A stretch of 64,000 bases of DNA from Cryptomeria japonica (Eukaryota > Streptophyta > Pinopsida > Cupressales > Cupressaceae), in assembly GCF_030272615.1 (NCBI RefSeq), contig NC_081410.1:190609619-190673618 (forward strand), written 5' to 3'. Of the stretch, positions 54,421 through 64,000 are shown in pieces; position 1 is the stretch's first letter, and the number at the start of each line of letters is the position of its first letter. Below the pieces are notes generated by a model. It saw only the letters and a program-made list of their open reading frames with translations, ran no database searches and was not told where the DNA came from. Position numbers and translations under genes: made by a program.

Positions 54421-55870
54421 ACCCAACAATGGCCAAATATTCAAGATTTGTTTATAAATGATGGTGAATCCAAGCAAAATTTAATTTATATTGGATTATG
54501 ATGGAGATAAGGCCATCATACCCATCATAAAAAGTATTGTCAACTAACTCTACTTGCTCAACTTAATTTGATATAAGGATCTCTTCAATCATGAGTATTA
54601 TGGCCTCCTCCCACTTGCTAGTTTGGATTCATGGAGTTACAAATTTAGATGGGTTTAACAATCTAACTAACAGTATTCATACACAAGATTATGAAAGGCA
54701 AAATAAAAAAATGTAAGGTTCCTAAACCCTAATTATCTCACAAATTGATTAATTACTCATTTTCCACATCATTAAGGAAATAATAAAAGCATTAACTCCA
54801 TAATTTATAAAAATGCAAAATTACAAATTGGAGTTAAAGAGTTCATTGCAGGTAATAGCACATATACATTTGAAATGCACTAATACAATATTGGCTATCA
54901 TTCCATGTGAACATCAATGAATTGATCTATGAAATACAATTACAATAATGATAAATACAAGTTTAATTAACAATGTCTTTGGTTGCCACCAACCCACACA
55001 TCATCTGCAAGCAAAAGGATGGGAACATGACTCATGCGCTTTTCCACCCAGCCACAAAGCAATGCTTCCTAGAGACTTCTTCATGCTTTAAAGAACACTT
55101 GGACCAACACAAAAAGCCTAGCTGGCTAGAAAAAATGGTAGGATGGAAACCTTGGTGCAACCTAATACATCTATATGCACGTATCTAAATCACGGTAATG
55201 CAATACCCTATTATTAAGATATGGTAGAGATACATATTAAGAAAATTTGCTAGGCTAATTCATATATTTCAATGAACATGGCTTGGCCAAATCACTTAAA
55301 AAATAAACAGACTTTCTCAAAAAGAGGCTCATCCTTCTTAGTTTACCCATATTCAACACTTATTCTCGGAATCATAGCCCAAACATACATGGAGAATTAA
55401 ATCTGGTTCTTTAAAATGCAGACATTCAAACATATGCCTAATGAGTTTCACTATTTATTTCATCATACTCAGGTTCATACAATGTAATATTCACATATGA
55501 TGTATGTTGATATGATTATGTAAGTAATATTTGTTTTTTAAAAGCAAATATGATACTACATGACTTTTTATGCATACAAACATGAAAATTCTTATATTGT
55601 TCTTAACCAAAAGCAATTTCAATGAAACCAATAATGTATATTTTTATAACAAAAAATTAAATGATTATGTAATATTACTTTTAAGAAGTTATATCACATA
55701 CAATTATTTAAAAACCTTAAAATGGTGCACGAGGAGCAAAGAGCAGAGAACGGAAAGGATGGCAAGGTAGAGCACAGAGAGTGAAGAAAATTCGGATGGT
55801 GGGTAGACCTGGTGGATCTCAAATTCTCATAACAAGAGAAATGCAAGAATTAAGGGAGATGCCAACATCA
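54421..55870. other. No recognisable gene
   Basis: AT-rich. The plus-strand frame 54973-55188 (MSLVATNPHIICKQKDGN...) is short and has no family I recognise; it may be a chance frame. Confidence 0.55.
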
Positions 55871-55871
55871 A

Positions 55872-56250
55872 AGGGATGTTGCAAGGTGTGCACCCTTGGT
55901 CTCCTTGTGCTAAACAAAGCAGTTCTCGGGTTTGCGACATGGCTTAGCTGCCCCCCGTGGATTCATTAAGTCTTGTGGTTGTATTGATCATTAACTAATT
56001 GATATTTTGGTGCAACAATAATCATGTTTATAATAAGTGGTATCAAAGCCTAGGTCACAGGTTCAAACCCCTCACTTGCATTGGGGGGATTGTTGCAAGG
56101 TGTGCACCCTTGGTCTCCTTATGTTGTGCAACATAGCTTAACCGCCTCTCGTAGATTCATTAAATCTCATGGTTGTATTGGGCATTAACATGTCGATCTT
56201 TTGGTGCAATGACACCCATGTTTCTATGTTTCTAACAAGGGATTGGTGGC
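55872..56250 (+). repeat. Tandem duplication (~215 bp) with tRNA-like B-box
   Basis: GTTGCAAGGTGTGCACCCTTGGTCTCCTT occurs at about 55877 and 56091, each followed by GTAGATTCATTAA/GTGGATTCATTAA, TGGTTGTATTG.TCATTAAC and TTTTGGTGCAA. Between them lies GTGGTATCAAAGCC...CAGGTTCAAACCCCTC, with A-box-like and B-box-like words. It could be a SINE remnant or an LTR/PBS scrap. Confidence 0.7.
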
Positions 56251-56269
56251 AACAACAAGAGATGGGGAG

Positions 56270-57930
56270 TGTGAGACCAGAAGACCATAGAGAATAATTC
56301 AATGGACATGCTTGGCCAAATAGACTACCCCCTAATAACTAGGAGGAGGATGGGACATTAAGACAACAAGCATCTAATGAGGAAATATATTGATACTCAA
56401 AAAAGGTTATTGGAGTAGGACACTTCAAAAGGGGTATAACCTAAATTAGAGGTTAGGTGAACAAAGGAATCAGTATGGTCCGTATAGGAAAAGTAGGGTA
56501 GGGTCTAGCAGGCGAAGAGAGTTGCCATGGATGGATGTGCATCAAGGAAGTTGGAGAGGGCATAACAAAAATGAAGTATAGTAAAGAGCTTAGGATAAAT
56601 CAGATCCATTGAAGGAAGATAGGTCTAGGAATCTGAATGAGGTTTGATACCCTAATAATGAATAAAGATCAATGATGTGAATAAAAAATGTGGAGGATCA
56701 ATGAAACCCTTACGTCCTTAAAAGATGCACTCAATATTATTTGGAAAATGAAGGACTTATCAATTCCATTGATAAGCTTCGAGAAGTGGCATTCTTTATG
56801 AAGTGGGGAGGTGAGTAGCCAACTTTGGAGAACATTAAAGGTCTTGGTGCCTTAAGAATTGGGGGTATGAAATCAATATTATATCTCTCCCTAATGTATT
56901 TTTCATTGTGGAATTCTTGGATGGGAGACATAAGAATAATTTTTTTAATAATGGACTTTTCATGGTGGGTGGAGTTGGATTGATACATCAAGGATTGGGA
57001 TCTTAATTTTGACCCCCTAAAGAAAGCAATTAAGGAGACTTGAGTATGTATAAGATTGTATAATTTGCCCTCATAATATTGGAACGTGGAGACCTTGCAA
57101 GAGATTGGAAATCAATTAGGATCATTTGTGGAAGAAGATGACAGATTGGAAGATCATATTTGTGGTATGTATGCTCGTATCTATATCAAGATTAAACCAA
57201 TACCCATTATTCTAGAAGAAGTGGAATTAGCTACAAAATGGGGGATTTAGAGGCGAGAGGTGGAAAGAGAAGAGAAAACATTGATTTGTTATAAGTGCAA
57301 AGATAAAGGACACAAGGTTCACGGTTGTTGGTAGGAAGGAGGAGAACAAATGAGGAACTATAATCAAGGATCACCCAACCTTGAGAAAGAAGGGTTGGAA
57401 GACACTAGCACTAGGGTAGGTAAAGAACTCAACAATCATAACACTAAGAAAGAGGAGTTAGAGATGGTAGAGCATCAAAATGATTAGGTAAATATGGGAA
57501 AGGATGTTAGTGAACATGTAGATATAAACTCTAAATTGGTATCAAGAGGGGAAAATGAAGAAAGAGATCTGGAGTTAGCAAATTGATTGTTTGAGGGTTT
57601 GGGTTGGAAGAAAATGTAGCAAAAGAGGTGAACCCTAGGAAATTCGATAAAATAGGGAGATAGGTGGGGGAAGTCTCATCCAGTGAATCAGATGACGATA
57701 GTGCCTTCAAGGAGGAGGAGGATGTTATGGAGGAAAGAACCATTTGGCAATCTCAATGCAAAACTAAGAAACCAAGATTAGGAGAGAAAGAAAGGAATGG
57801 TAGAACCACCAAAAAACATCTAGAGATTGTTGGAAATGTGAAGGAACAAGGAAATGCATTGTTAGAGCTTGTTGATAATGAGTGGGGACTAAAAAATATG
57901 TAGTGGAGATTTGGGAAGGGTGAAGGGTGT
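56270..57930 (+). pseudogene. LINE ORF1 (DUF4283 plus CCHC knuckle), degenerate
   Basis: Plus-strand frames between about 56870 and 57250 give VFFIVEFLDGRHKNNFF, GLFMVGGVGLIHQGLG, VCIRLYNLPS..YWN, IGNQLGSF and MYARIYIKI. This is the DUF4283 pattern of plant LINE ORF1/zinc-knuckle proteins. A CCHC knuckle, CYKCKDKGHKVHGC, follows at 57290-57331. After it comes an acidic, Ser/Glu-rich tail (SSSESDDDSAFKEEED at 57673-57720). Many stops. ORF2 begins about 25 bp after this region. Confidence 0.75.
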
Positions 57931-57949
57931 TACACTTCTTGGGGCACAA

Positions 57950-58404
57950 CAAGGTTCACTACTTGGAATGTTAGGGGCATAAATGCCCCTAACAAAAGGC
58001 ATGTGATCAAGTACCAAATTGATCGAACAATGATTGATGTATTTTTATTCCAAGAAACTAAGTTGTTGAGGGATGATGCAAAAGTGGAGACAATGGCAAG
58101 GGACTTTTGTGGAAGCTTAGGGTGGGTTGGGATTTTTGTGGTAAGGGAGTAGAGTTGCAATTGATAAATTTATCCATGACCAACATTGGTAGTCGGTGAA
58201 GGTTAAAATGTATTGACTAAAGGAGGATCTATTTGTAATCAATGTATATGTGCCCACAAAGACAATAGAGAAGAGGGGCATGTGGGAGAAAAGATTGAAT
58301 GTCCTCAATTTGGAATGACAAAATGTCATTTGGGTAGGAGAATTTAATCCTACCATATCACAAGTAGATAAGTGTGGGAGTTTGACTATGTTGGTAAATA
58401 GATT
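57950..58404 (+). pseudogene. LINE ORF2 endonuclease, N-terminal part
   Basis: FTTWNVRGINAPNKRHVIKY, DVFLFQETKL, FCGSLGWVGIFVV and, after shifts, GEFNPTISQVDKCGSLTML. These are the WNVRG, QETK and GDFN (here GEFN) motifs of the apurinic endonuclease domain of plant L1-type LINEs. The chain is cut at about 58404 by foreign DNA and resumes at 62598. Confidence 0.85.
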
Positions 58405-59502
58405 TGTCACTACGGTCGTTTATCTGAAACTGACCCTGTTTGCCTGATGAGTAGCGATAGACGTTCCAACAGTTGGAGAGATTGGAGTAAAACCACAATC
58501 TTCCTCTATGTTTGAGAGGGGCATCTCCCTTGTATGGTAGCGATATTTAGGATTTTTGTGTACTTTTAACCTAAAAGTACATAAAGGAGAAAACATAGAA
58601 CTTAAAACAAGACTAATAACAAAAACCCTACTAGAAGACATATGAATACCAAGTAGGACTCCATAAATGATAACAATCACAAAAGGGGTTACCACCAAAT
58701 AGGTTAGTCATGCAACGATGATGAAAGAAGTACAATAAATCTCGACACACGAAGAGATAGGTTGTACTAGCACATGCAAGTCAAGATACTGTGAAATGAT
58801 GTGTTTCATCAATAGATTTCACAAATATATAAAGGGATTACTAATTCAACATACGAGAAATTAGTAACAATAACTCATGAATACGTTCAAGACACACGAA
58901 CTCAATGCATTCTTCATTATTCTTTTTGAAAATATACAAGTTCAAAAACCCCTTAGTACAAGGTATGAACATCAAAAGATCTCACTTAGTTTCTCTACAA
59001 AATTCTGCAGAGTTTTCCCCCTCTGACAAAGCCCCCCCCATTTACAAATGAAATAGCCTTGCATTTATAGGCTTCCCAAAATAACCACCTTAGTAACTAA
59101 CTTTGTAACTACCTAAAATACATGGTTAGGATTTTCATCATTTTTGCATAAATAACATTCATTTTCTAACCCTATTTATAATAAGCAACAAAAGTTACAT
59201 TTTTCAAATAGGTAACTTAAAACCCATAAATCTGAAGAAAGAATAAGCTATTAGTTTTTCCGAGGTAGCCATTATGTCTTTCGTCCAATCCACAACTCAC
59301 ACGTTAAAACTCAAGGGCTGTCAATTAACAACCTATCCTCAATGGATGTGTACATTGACAAAAAAGTTGAACCTTCATTGCTCTATCAACTTTGATCACC
59401 ATATTTATTTGGAAACTCTAGACAAAGTCAAAGTAGGAACATAACTTTGTATCTTCATTTATTCCTTTTGTGTAAAGGGTCGTCCCTTTTATTGCCGCGA
59501 CA
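58405..59502 (-). mobile_element. LTR-like segment at the left end of the LINE insertion
   Basis: On the minus strand it runs TGTCGCGGCAATAAAAGGG to GACCGTAGTGACA, 1098 bp, with TATA-like CCTATAAATGCAAGG at about 59062-59076 (minus). TG/CA ends with imperfect inverted termini fit an LTR. The flanks (AGATT left, CCATT right) do not match, so it is not a simple solo LTR. It may be the 3' LTR of a minus-strand element whose body extends right. Confidence 0.5.
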
Positions 59503-60290
59503 CCATTTGATTCAAAATTCACCTGGACCAACTAATACCCATTTGTATAATGTATTACCACTTTATACTTGAATAGTGACTGCAATAAGCTATGATCATA
59601 ATATATAAGTTGTTCAATGGGCATTCAACATGAGAATACTGTTATGGAAACTAAGGTGCACATAGCATAGATTCTCAAATACATAAAGGATACAATTAGA
59701 CATTGTGTCTGGATGAAGCGCCTTATAGCCCTCTTTCTTCTTCTTTGCATCTTATCTCAAACATGAAACATTTTAACTGAAATCTACACCATTCACATCT
59801 AATCTCACAATACCATGCAAATTAGGCTTTCAGTTTGGCCTTCTTATCATTTTTTAGAAAATGAATCTGATCTATATTTTGTAGAAGAGATATGTTTTTT
59901 GTCTATAAACTCTATAGGTTCAACCCTACACAATCAGATACCTCTTTATTTGCCATATCTGTCAATGATCTATATTGAATCTTCACAAGTTGATATCACA
60001 TTTATCTCAACATTATCAATGATGCATCAAACCACATTTAAAAACCTAGAAAAATACATCATTTTGATGACATCTTCAATCTATCGTACTCATTGTCATT
60101 GGAAACATTCATCATATAAGATAACGTCGGGATGTGTTCCAGCACATTTCATTAATTCAAATCTCGGAAAGCTTTATATTTTGTAGTCAATTCATTTCAT
60201 TCATTAAACTGACCTCTTTCAATCCATTTTGTCAAACTTCTCACATGCTATGATGACTCCACATTTCACACATGATTCATATTTCATTGA
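59503..60290. other. No recognisable gene
   Basis: Within the LINE insert. The plus-strand frame 59815-60186 has no recognisable domain. Confidence 0.5.
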
Positions 60291-60299
60291 GGTATTTTG

Positions 60300-61250
60300 T
60301 CAAACAGATCAATGCCTTGTCTATGCTTTCACATTTTACAATGAATGTCTGGCTGAACATAAAGTTCCAACAAAAATCTATAGTTTTCACAATGCCATTT
60401 TGGCACAAGCATAAGGTCATTAGCTTTTACGGCTGCAAATTCCATTTGTTTGAAAATTTCTAGAGTTCTTTCAACATTCTCATTTAATGTGAATATTGCA
60501 ATCATCGTATGCAATGAGACACTTTTCTTCAATGCAACATGTCAAACAATTTAGCTGTGTCATCCATGATTTCATATTTTGTATGCATATCGAGCAAGGC
60601 AACGCAGTAAGATAATGACAAAGGTTTTTGAGTTTGGCTTTGTTCATGCCATTTGCATTTCACGTGGCATTCTATCAAACATTCCACGTGCATTGTCTAT
60701 ACTTCCACATTCTACAACATACAAACACTTTACATGTATTAGCTATGCTTCCACAATTTGTTGTATGTTGACCACATCATTCTGTCAAACAACTCACACC
60801 TTTGCTTTAGTCCATGATTTGCATTCATGTAAACACATGATTCTGGCAAACAACTTCACACCTTTGCTATTCGCACCTTTTCTTGGCTTCCACAAAATGC
60901 AGTCATGTCTACCAAAGCAGCTCTCACCTTCGCCATGCTTCCACGGTTTGATGTATGTCTCCAGAGCAGCTACAACTACAACATCCGATTAACCTCCTCT
61001 ATTCTTTTATGCCTTGATGAATGTCCATACTGCTGTTCTAAGCTTCCATTTTGTACAGCAAGAAGGATGTTAGCAAAGTTTGTGGAATTTGGCTTTACAC
61101 CCGCCAATTGCATCGTGCATATCCTGCAATCTTTTCACTTCATTCCTTGAGATGGCATCTCTTTGAAGCACTATGTCAAACACTTCACGCGCATTGTCTA
61201 TGCTACCACCTTGTCTGTGCATCAAGATTCTGCATATATGTTCGCTTCTA
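60300..61250 (-). pseudogene. PPR protein gene fragment (captured or retroposed), degenerate
   Basis: Minus-strand frames carry several pentatricopeptide motifs, in order: GGSIDNAREVFDIVLQRDAI (about 61160-61220), CGSIDNARGMFDRMPRE (about 60662-60715), LLDMHTKYEIMDDTAKLFD (about 60545-60605) and SLHTMIAIF...VERTLEIFKQMEFAAVK (about 60430-60520). These match PLS-class plant PPR proteins (CGS.D.AR.VFD.MP.RD, WN.MI..., AL.LF..M...GVKPN), which bind organellar RNA. Frameshifts between motifs rule out function. No introns are seen. It lies just downstream, on the same strand, of the methyltransferase fragment. Confidence 0.75.
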
Positions 61251-61264
61251 CAGTAAGAGAATAC

Positions 61265-61745
61265 ATTTACTCAACCACCACAGGTCTAACCGACATCATA
61301 ATATAAGGTGTAAAGTTTCCTGCAAATAGCCACCACATGTCAACCCCACATCCGGTATCAAGTGCAGTTTGAATAGTACCATCTTTCATTCCTGGAATCA
61401 AATCTTCCATTCGATCCACATATTTGCTGACTCCTCTAGGAAACAGTGTGCCTCCACCTGGAAAGAGAAACTTCTCCCCTTCCTTCCTCACCCAATTCTG
61501 CTTTGATTTTTCATTATTAATCCATTCATAAGAGACATTCTTATACCAACACTCATCCTTGCCTGTTGGCCATATAATAGGTAGCTTGTAACCCTTTGGT
61601 GGAGGGATTAGGCAATCAATTCTTTCATAAAGTGATGGACAATGTCACTCCCTAAATGCCAACCTGGGCATATCATACTTCCTCCATCTCTGTGGGTCTG
61701 GGCATGGAGTATAATCTTGATATTCGCTACTGCATTCCATGAGAC
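61265..61745 (-). pseudogene. Fragment of a QUA2/PMT-type SAM-dependent methyltransferase
   Basis: On the minus strand: SEYQDYTPCPDPQRWRKYDM, a stop at the expected RERHCP, then IDCLIPPPKGYKLPIIWPTG, QNWVRKEGEKFLFPGGGTLF, SKYVDRMEDLIPGMKDGTI and TALDTGCGV (SAM-binding motif I). The order YTPC - PPPKGY - WP - NWV - F.FPGGGT.FP - Y...I..LIP - DTGCGV is diagnostic of the plant DUF248 Golgi methyltransferases involved in pectin methylation. The frame is lost just after DTGCGV, and the C-terminal two-thirds is absent. It is a captured fragment, not a gene. Confidence 0.85.
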
Positions 61746-61782
61746 AACATTTCTTTAAGCATCTTTTATTCATCTTGGAAAA

Positions 61783-61960
61783 AGGTTAAGGATGCTCTGA
61801 AACAAAGCATTTCTAAACTTTTTATGTAACTCATAAAGTGGGTCCACACAAGGTTAGAAAATAAGGTTAGATATGCTCCATTTGGGAGCATTCTTAATGT
61901 TTTCTTTTTGAGGTTATAAATCTGGGTTAAGAATGCTCGAAAATGGAGCATTCTTAACCA
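61783..61960. repeat. Three related hairpins GGTTAAGAATGCTC...GAGCATTCTTAACC
   Basis: The best copy, about 61926-61960, has perfect 14-bp arms (GGTTAAGAATGCTC / GAGCATTCTTAACC) around a GAAAATG loop. Imperfect versions lie at about 61785-61819 (GGTTAAGGATGCTC...AGCATTTCTAAAC) and about 61866-61900 (GGTTAGATATGCTCC...GGGAGCATTCTTAATG). Confidence 0.85.
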
Positions 61961-62597
61961 TTTTCCTTTCAAAGACTATGATTTTGACCTCGAAAAACCA
62001 TTGACTACGAAGGAGAACAAAGGGGAAATGGAAATAATGATGTTTTAGATAAATTTCTCCCTCAAATGATCACAATATTAAAACAATTTAAAATATTAAA
62101 TTATTTTTTGAAAAATAATTTAAATATTTTCAATTTAATGCCCAAACTTAGGAAAAATGGCCATAACTTTCAAACGGTAAGGAATTAGGCTTTGAAATTT
62201 GAAACACATATTGATGGCAGAGAAACATGAAAAAACATCATTTATTCATCATGACGAAACCTAGGATGAGATATTTTAATCATTTTTGGGCAAGGGACAT
62301 CAAAATTTGAAAGTTTAATATATGATAAACTATGAACTGGGTTCAGGCAAAAATTAGCCATATGACACAAAATGATGCTTAGGACATGTCTATCAAATTA
62401 TTTCCCTCAATTCTTGGTAATTTTCAAAATTCATCCATTTTTCATATTTTGACTAGCAAACGACCTTGGATCACGTGCTCACTCATTACGCATAGACACA
62501 TATTTGGACCTTCATTCAACATTGGGACCAATTTGAAGTTCAAATTTTAGGTATGCCAAATATGGGGGCAACAGACTACTTTATCACAAGTGCAAAT
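61961..62597. other. No recognisable gene (right part of the LINE insert)
   Basis: AT-rich DNA ending at about 62597, where LINE endonuclease reading resumes. Its right boundary, near CAAATGGTCATTAGATA, shows no clear terminal repeat. Confidence 0.5.
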
Positions 62598-64000
62598 GGT
62601 CATTAGATATTTTATCAATAAAAACAACCTCCAGGACGTGGTGCCAAATAATGGTGTATTACCTAGACTAATAGGAGGCAAGATTTCATTGGCATAGAAG
62701 AAAGGCTAGATAGGCATCTCTTGGTCGAGGATTGGATAAAAATTGTAGTCACTACGAGGGGAAAATCCTAAGCTCAATAGGTTCAAATAATTGTTTTACC
62801 CCGAATGTGACCCCAATATAATGCTCATTTAAATTCAAAAATACGTGGATCTAAGATAAAGGACTAAAGGAAATAATGGTGGAATGGTGGTCTCATGAGC
62901 TTGACCAAAGAGGCTCATATATGTATCAAGTATCAAGAAAATTATTCTTTGTTAAACAACAATTGTGGGACTAGAACGAGAGTTGTTTCAGGAATATTTT
63001 CATAGAAAAAGATAGAATCAAAGCACAACTTGCGGAAATCAATGAGAAGGTAGTTAGCGAGGGTATGAATGTAGATGATTTTGAGAAGTTTTGTTCGATG
63101 AAGTAGTAAAATGAAGTACTACCAAGGGGGAGATTTTATGGAGACAAAAATGGAGGGAGACTTGGCTTAAAGAAGGAGATAAGAACACAATATTTTTCCA
63201 TAATTTGACCAAAGCAAAGAGATGCCAAAATTTAATTTTATAAATTGTAAAACATGTAAAACAAGATGGAATTATTCTTACCATGGATGCAGAGATTGGA
63301 GCTGAGGCTGCAAGATTCTTTGAGATATTGATAAACAAACAACATGTTGTGCATGAGCATGCTCGATAGAAAATTATGGAGCATATCCCTTGCATTATTT
63401 CCTAGGATCGTAACTGAGCACTCTTTAAGTCAATTACCAAGGAGGAGGTCAAAAAGGCCTATTTTCAGCTAGGGAAGGATTAAGCCTTGGGCATGGATGG
63501 ATTGCCTACAGGTTTCTTCCAGTCTTTCTAGAACATTCTAGGTGATGACCTCGTGCTAAAAGTTGAAAAGTTGAGATGGAAGAAAATTATGCTTAAAGAT
63601 ATCAATAAAACTTTCATAGCATTGTTTCCTAGAAAATCAAACTTGTTGTCAATGGGCGATTTTGGGCCAATCTCTCTTTGCAATACTCTTTACATGATCA
63701 TCACCAAATTAATTACAAATCATCTCAAGGAAGTCCTCAACGATATCATCTCCAAGGAGTAGAGTTGTTTTTCACCTAACATGTCCATTTTTTAGGGGAT
63801 CATCAGTGCTCATGAGGTAATTCACACCATTTAGAGAGCTCAAGTGGAACAAATGGTTTTGAAGTTGGACATTAAAAAGGTGTATGACTAGATGAACATG
63901 GATTTTTTTACATAAGTGAATATAAAATTTGGATTTGGGGTGTATTGGATTCATTGGATAGAAGGATGCATTAGAAATCCAAGATTCTCTATCCTGGCAA
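62598..64000 (+). pseudogene. LINE ORF2: endonuclease C-terminus and reverse transcriptase
   Basis: The plus strand resumes with FINKNNLQDVVPNNG, then LLVEDWIKI, RIKAQLAEINEKVVSEGM, TMDAEIGAEAARFFEIL, ITKEEVKKAYFQLGKD and a diverged LGMDGLPTGFFQSF. RT blocks are FIALFPRKSNLLSMGDFGPI, SLCNTLYMIITKLITNHLK and VLKLDIKKVYD (the catalytic Asp of motif A, about 63870), followed by WIHWIEGCIRNPRFSIL at the window edge. This is the plant L1/RIL-type LINE order. Stops replace several Gln, Arg and Trp codons. Motif C (YADD) lies outside the window. Confidence 0.88.

Noticed and set aside
56040-56095. tRNA gene
   Set aside because: Only A/B-box-like words and a GGTTCAAACCC loop are present; no cloverleaf with paired acceptor stem could be drawn.

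Overview
The window looks like nuclear DNA of a land plant with a very large, transposon-filled genome. A conifer or other gymnosperm is my best guess; nothing here fixes the species. It is AT-rich and consists almost entirely of nested, decayed retroelements: Copia and Gypsy LTR elements, solo LTRs, LINEs and hAT DNA transposons. I can support only one host gene start, the first exon of a TIP1/PAT24-type ankyrin S-acyltransferase at 48.7-49.0 kb on the minus strand. Small captured pieces of a QUA2-type methyltransferase and a PPR protein lie near 60-62 kb.

0-26 kb is a nest that can be read from its target-site duplications (TSDs). A minus-strand Gypsy element (467-3936) holds a solo LTR (2022-3557, TSD CTTCT). 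It is also the target of a minus-strand Copia element whose 3' LTR is 3942-4742 and whose truncated 5' LTR is 25159-25793. That Copia is split by three later insertions: a 7.6-kb element (4991-12590, TSD CTACT), a 2.0-kb solo LTR (13575-15608, TSD TTGAC) and a 6.2-kb element (16736-22960, TSD TGTAG).

The 7.6- and 6.2-kb insertions are the most unusual thing here. They are diverged copies of one family in opposite orientations. Each is bounded by TGTTGTG...CACCAACA with a 5-bp TSD. Each has a TATA box about 0.8 kb before its 3' end, preceded at almost the same distance by a palindromic telo-box. Upstream of that TATA box, each carries a long sense reading frame of roughly 1,000 codons for a protein I do not recognise. 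The layout fits a solo LTR with a gene inside a giant U3 region. Copy 1 still has 574 uninterrupted codons (8467-10188).

25.8-31.4 kb is a second Copia, on the plus strand, head to head with the first; the junction leaves two divergent TATA boxes about 50 bp apart. 31.4-35.9 kb holds a Gypsy-like leader and LTR, a LINE tail, a solo LTR with TSD TTATT, and a complete non-autonomous hAT element (35090-35851). 36.1-40.2 kb is a 3'-truncated minus-strand Copia inserted into a minus-strand Gypsy (40.2-44.1 kb). 44.6-47.7 kb has a hAT remnant with a duplicated dimerisation segment, then a spliced, apparently uninterrupted DUF659/hAT transposase gene.

47.7-64 kb has the host exon, AT-rich DNA with tandem duplications, a split LINE RNase H domain, and a plus-strand LINE (56.3-64 kb, running off the window). 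That LINE is interrupted by a 4.2-kb insert carrying the captured methyltransferase and PPR fragments. Almost all transposon reading frames carry stops or frameshifts. The exceptions are the copy 1 unknown ORF and the hAT transposase.
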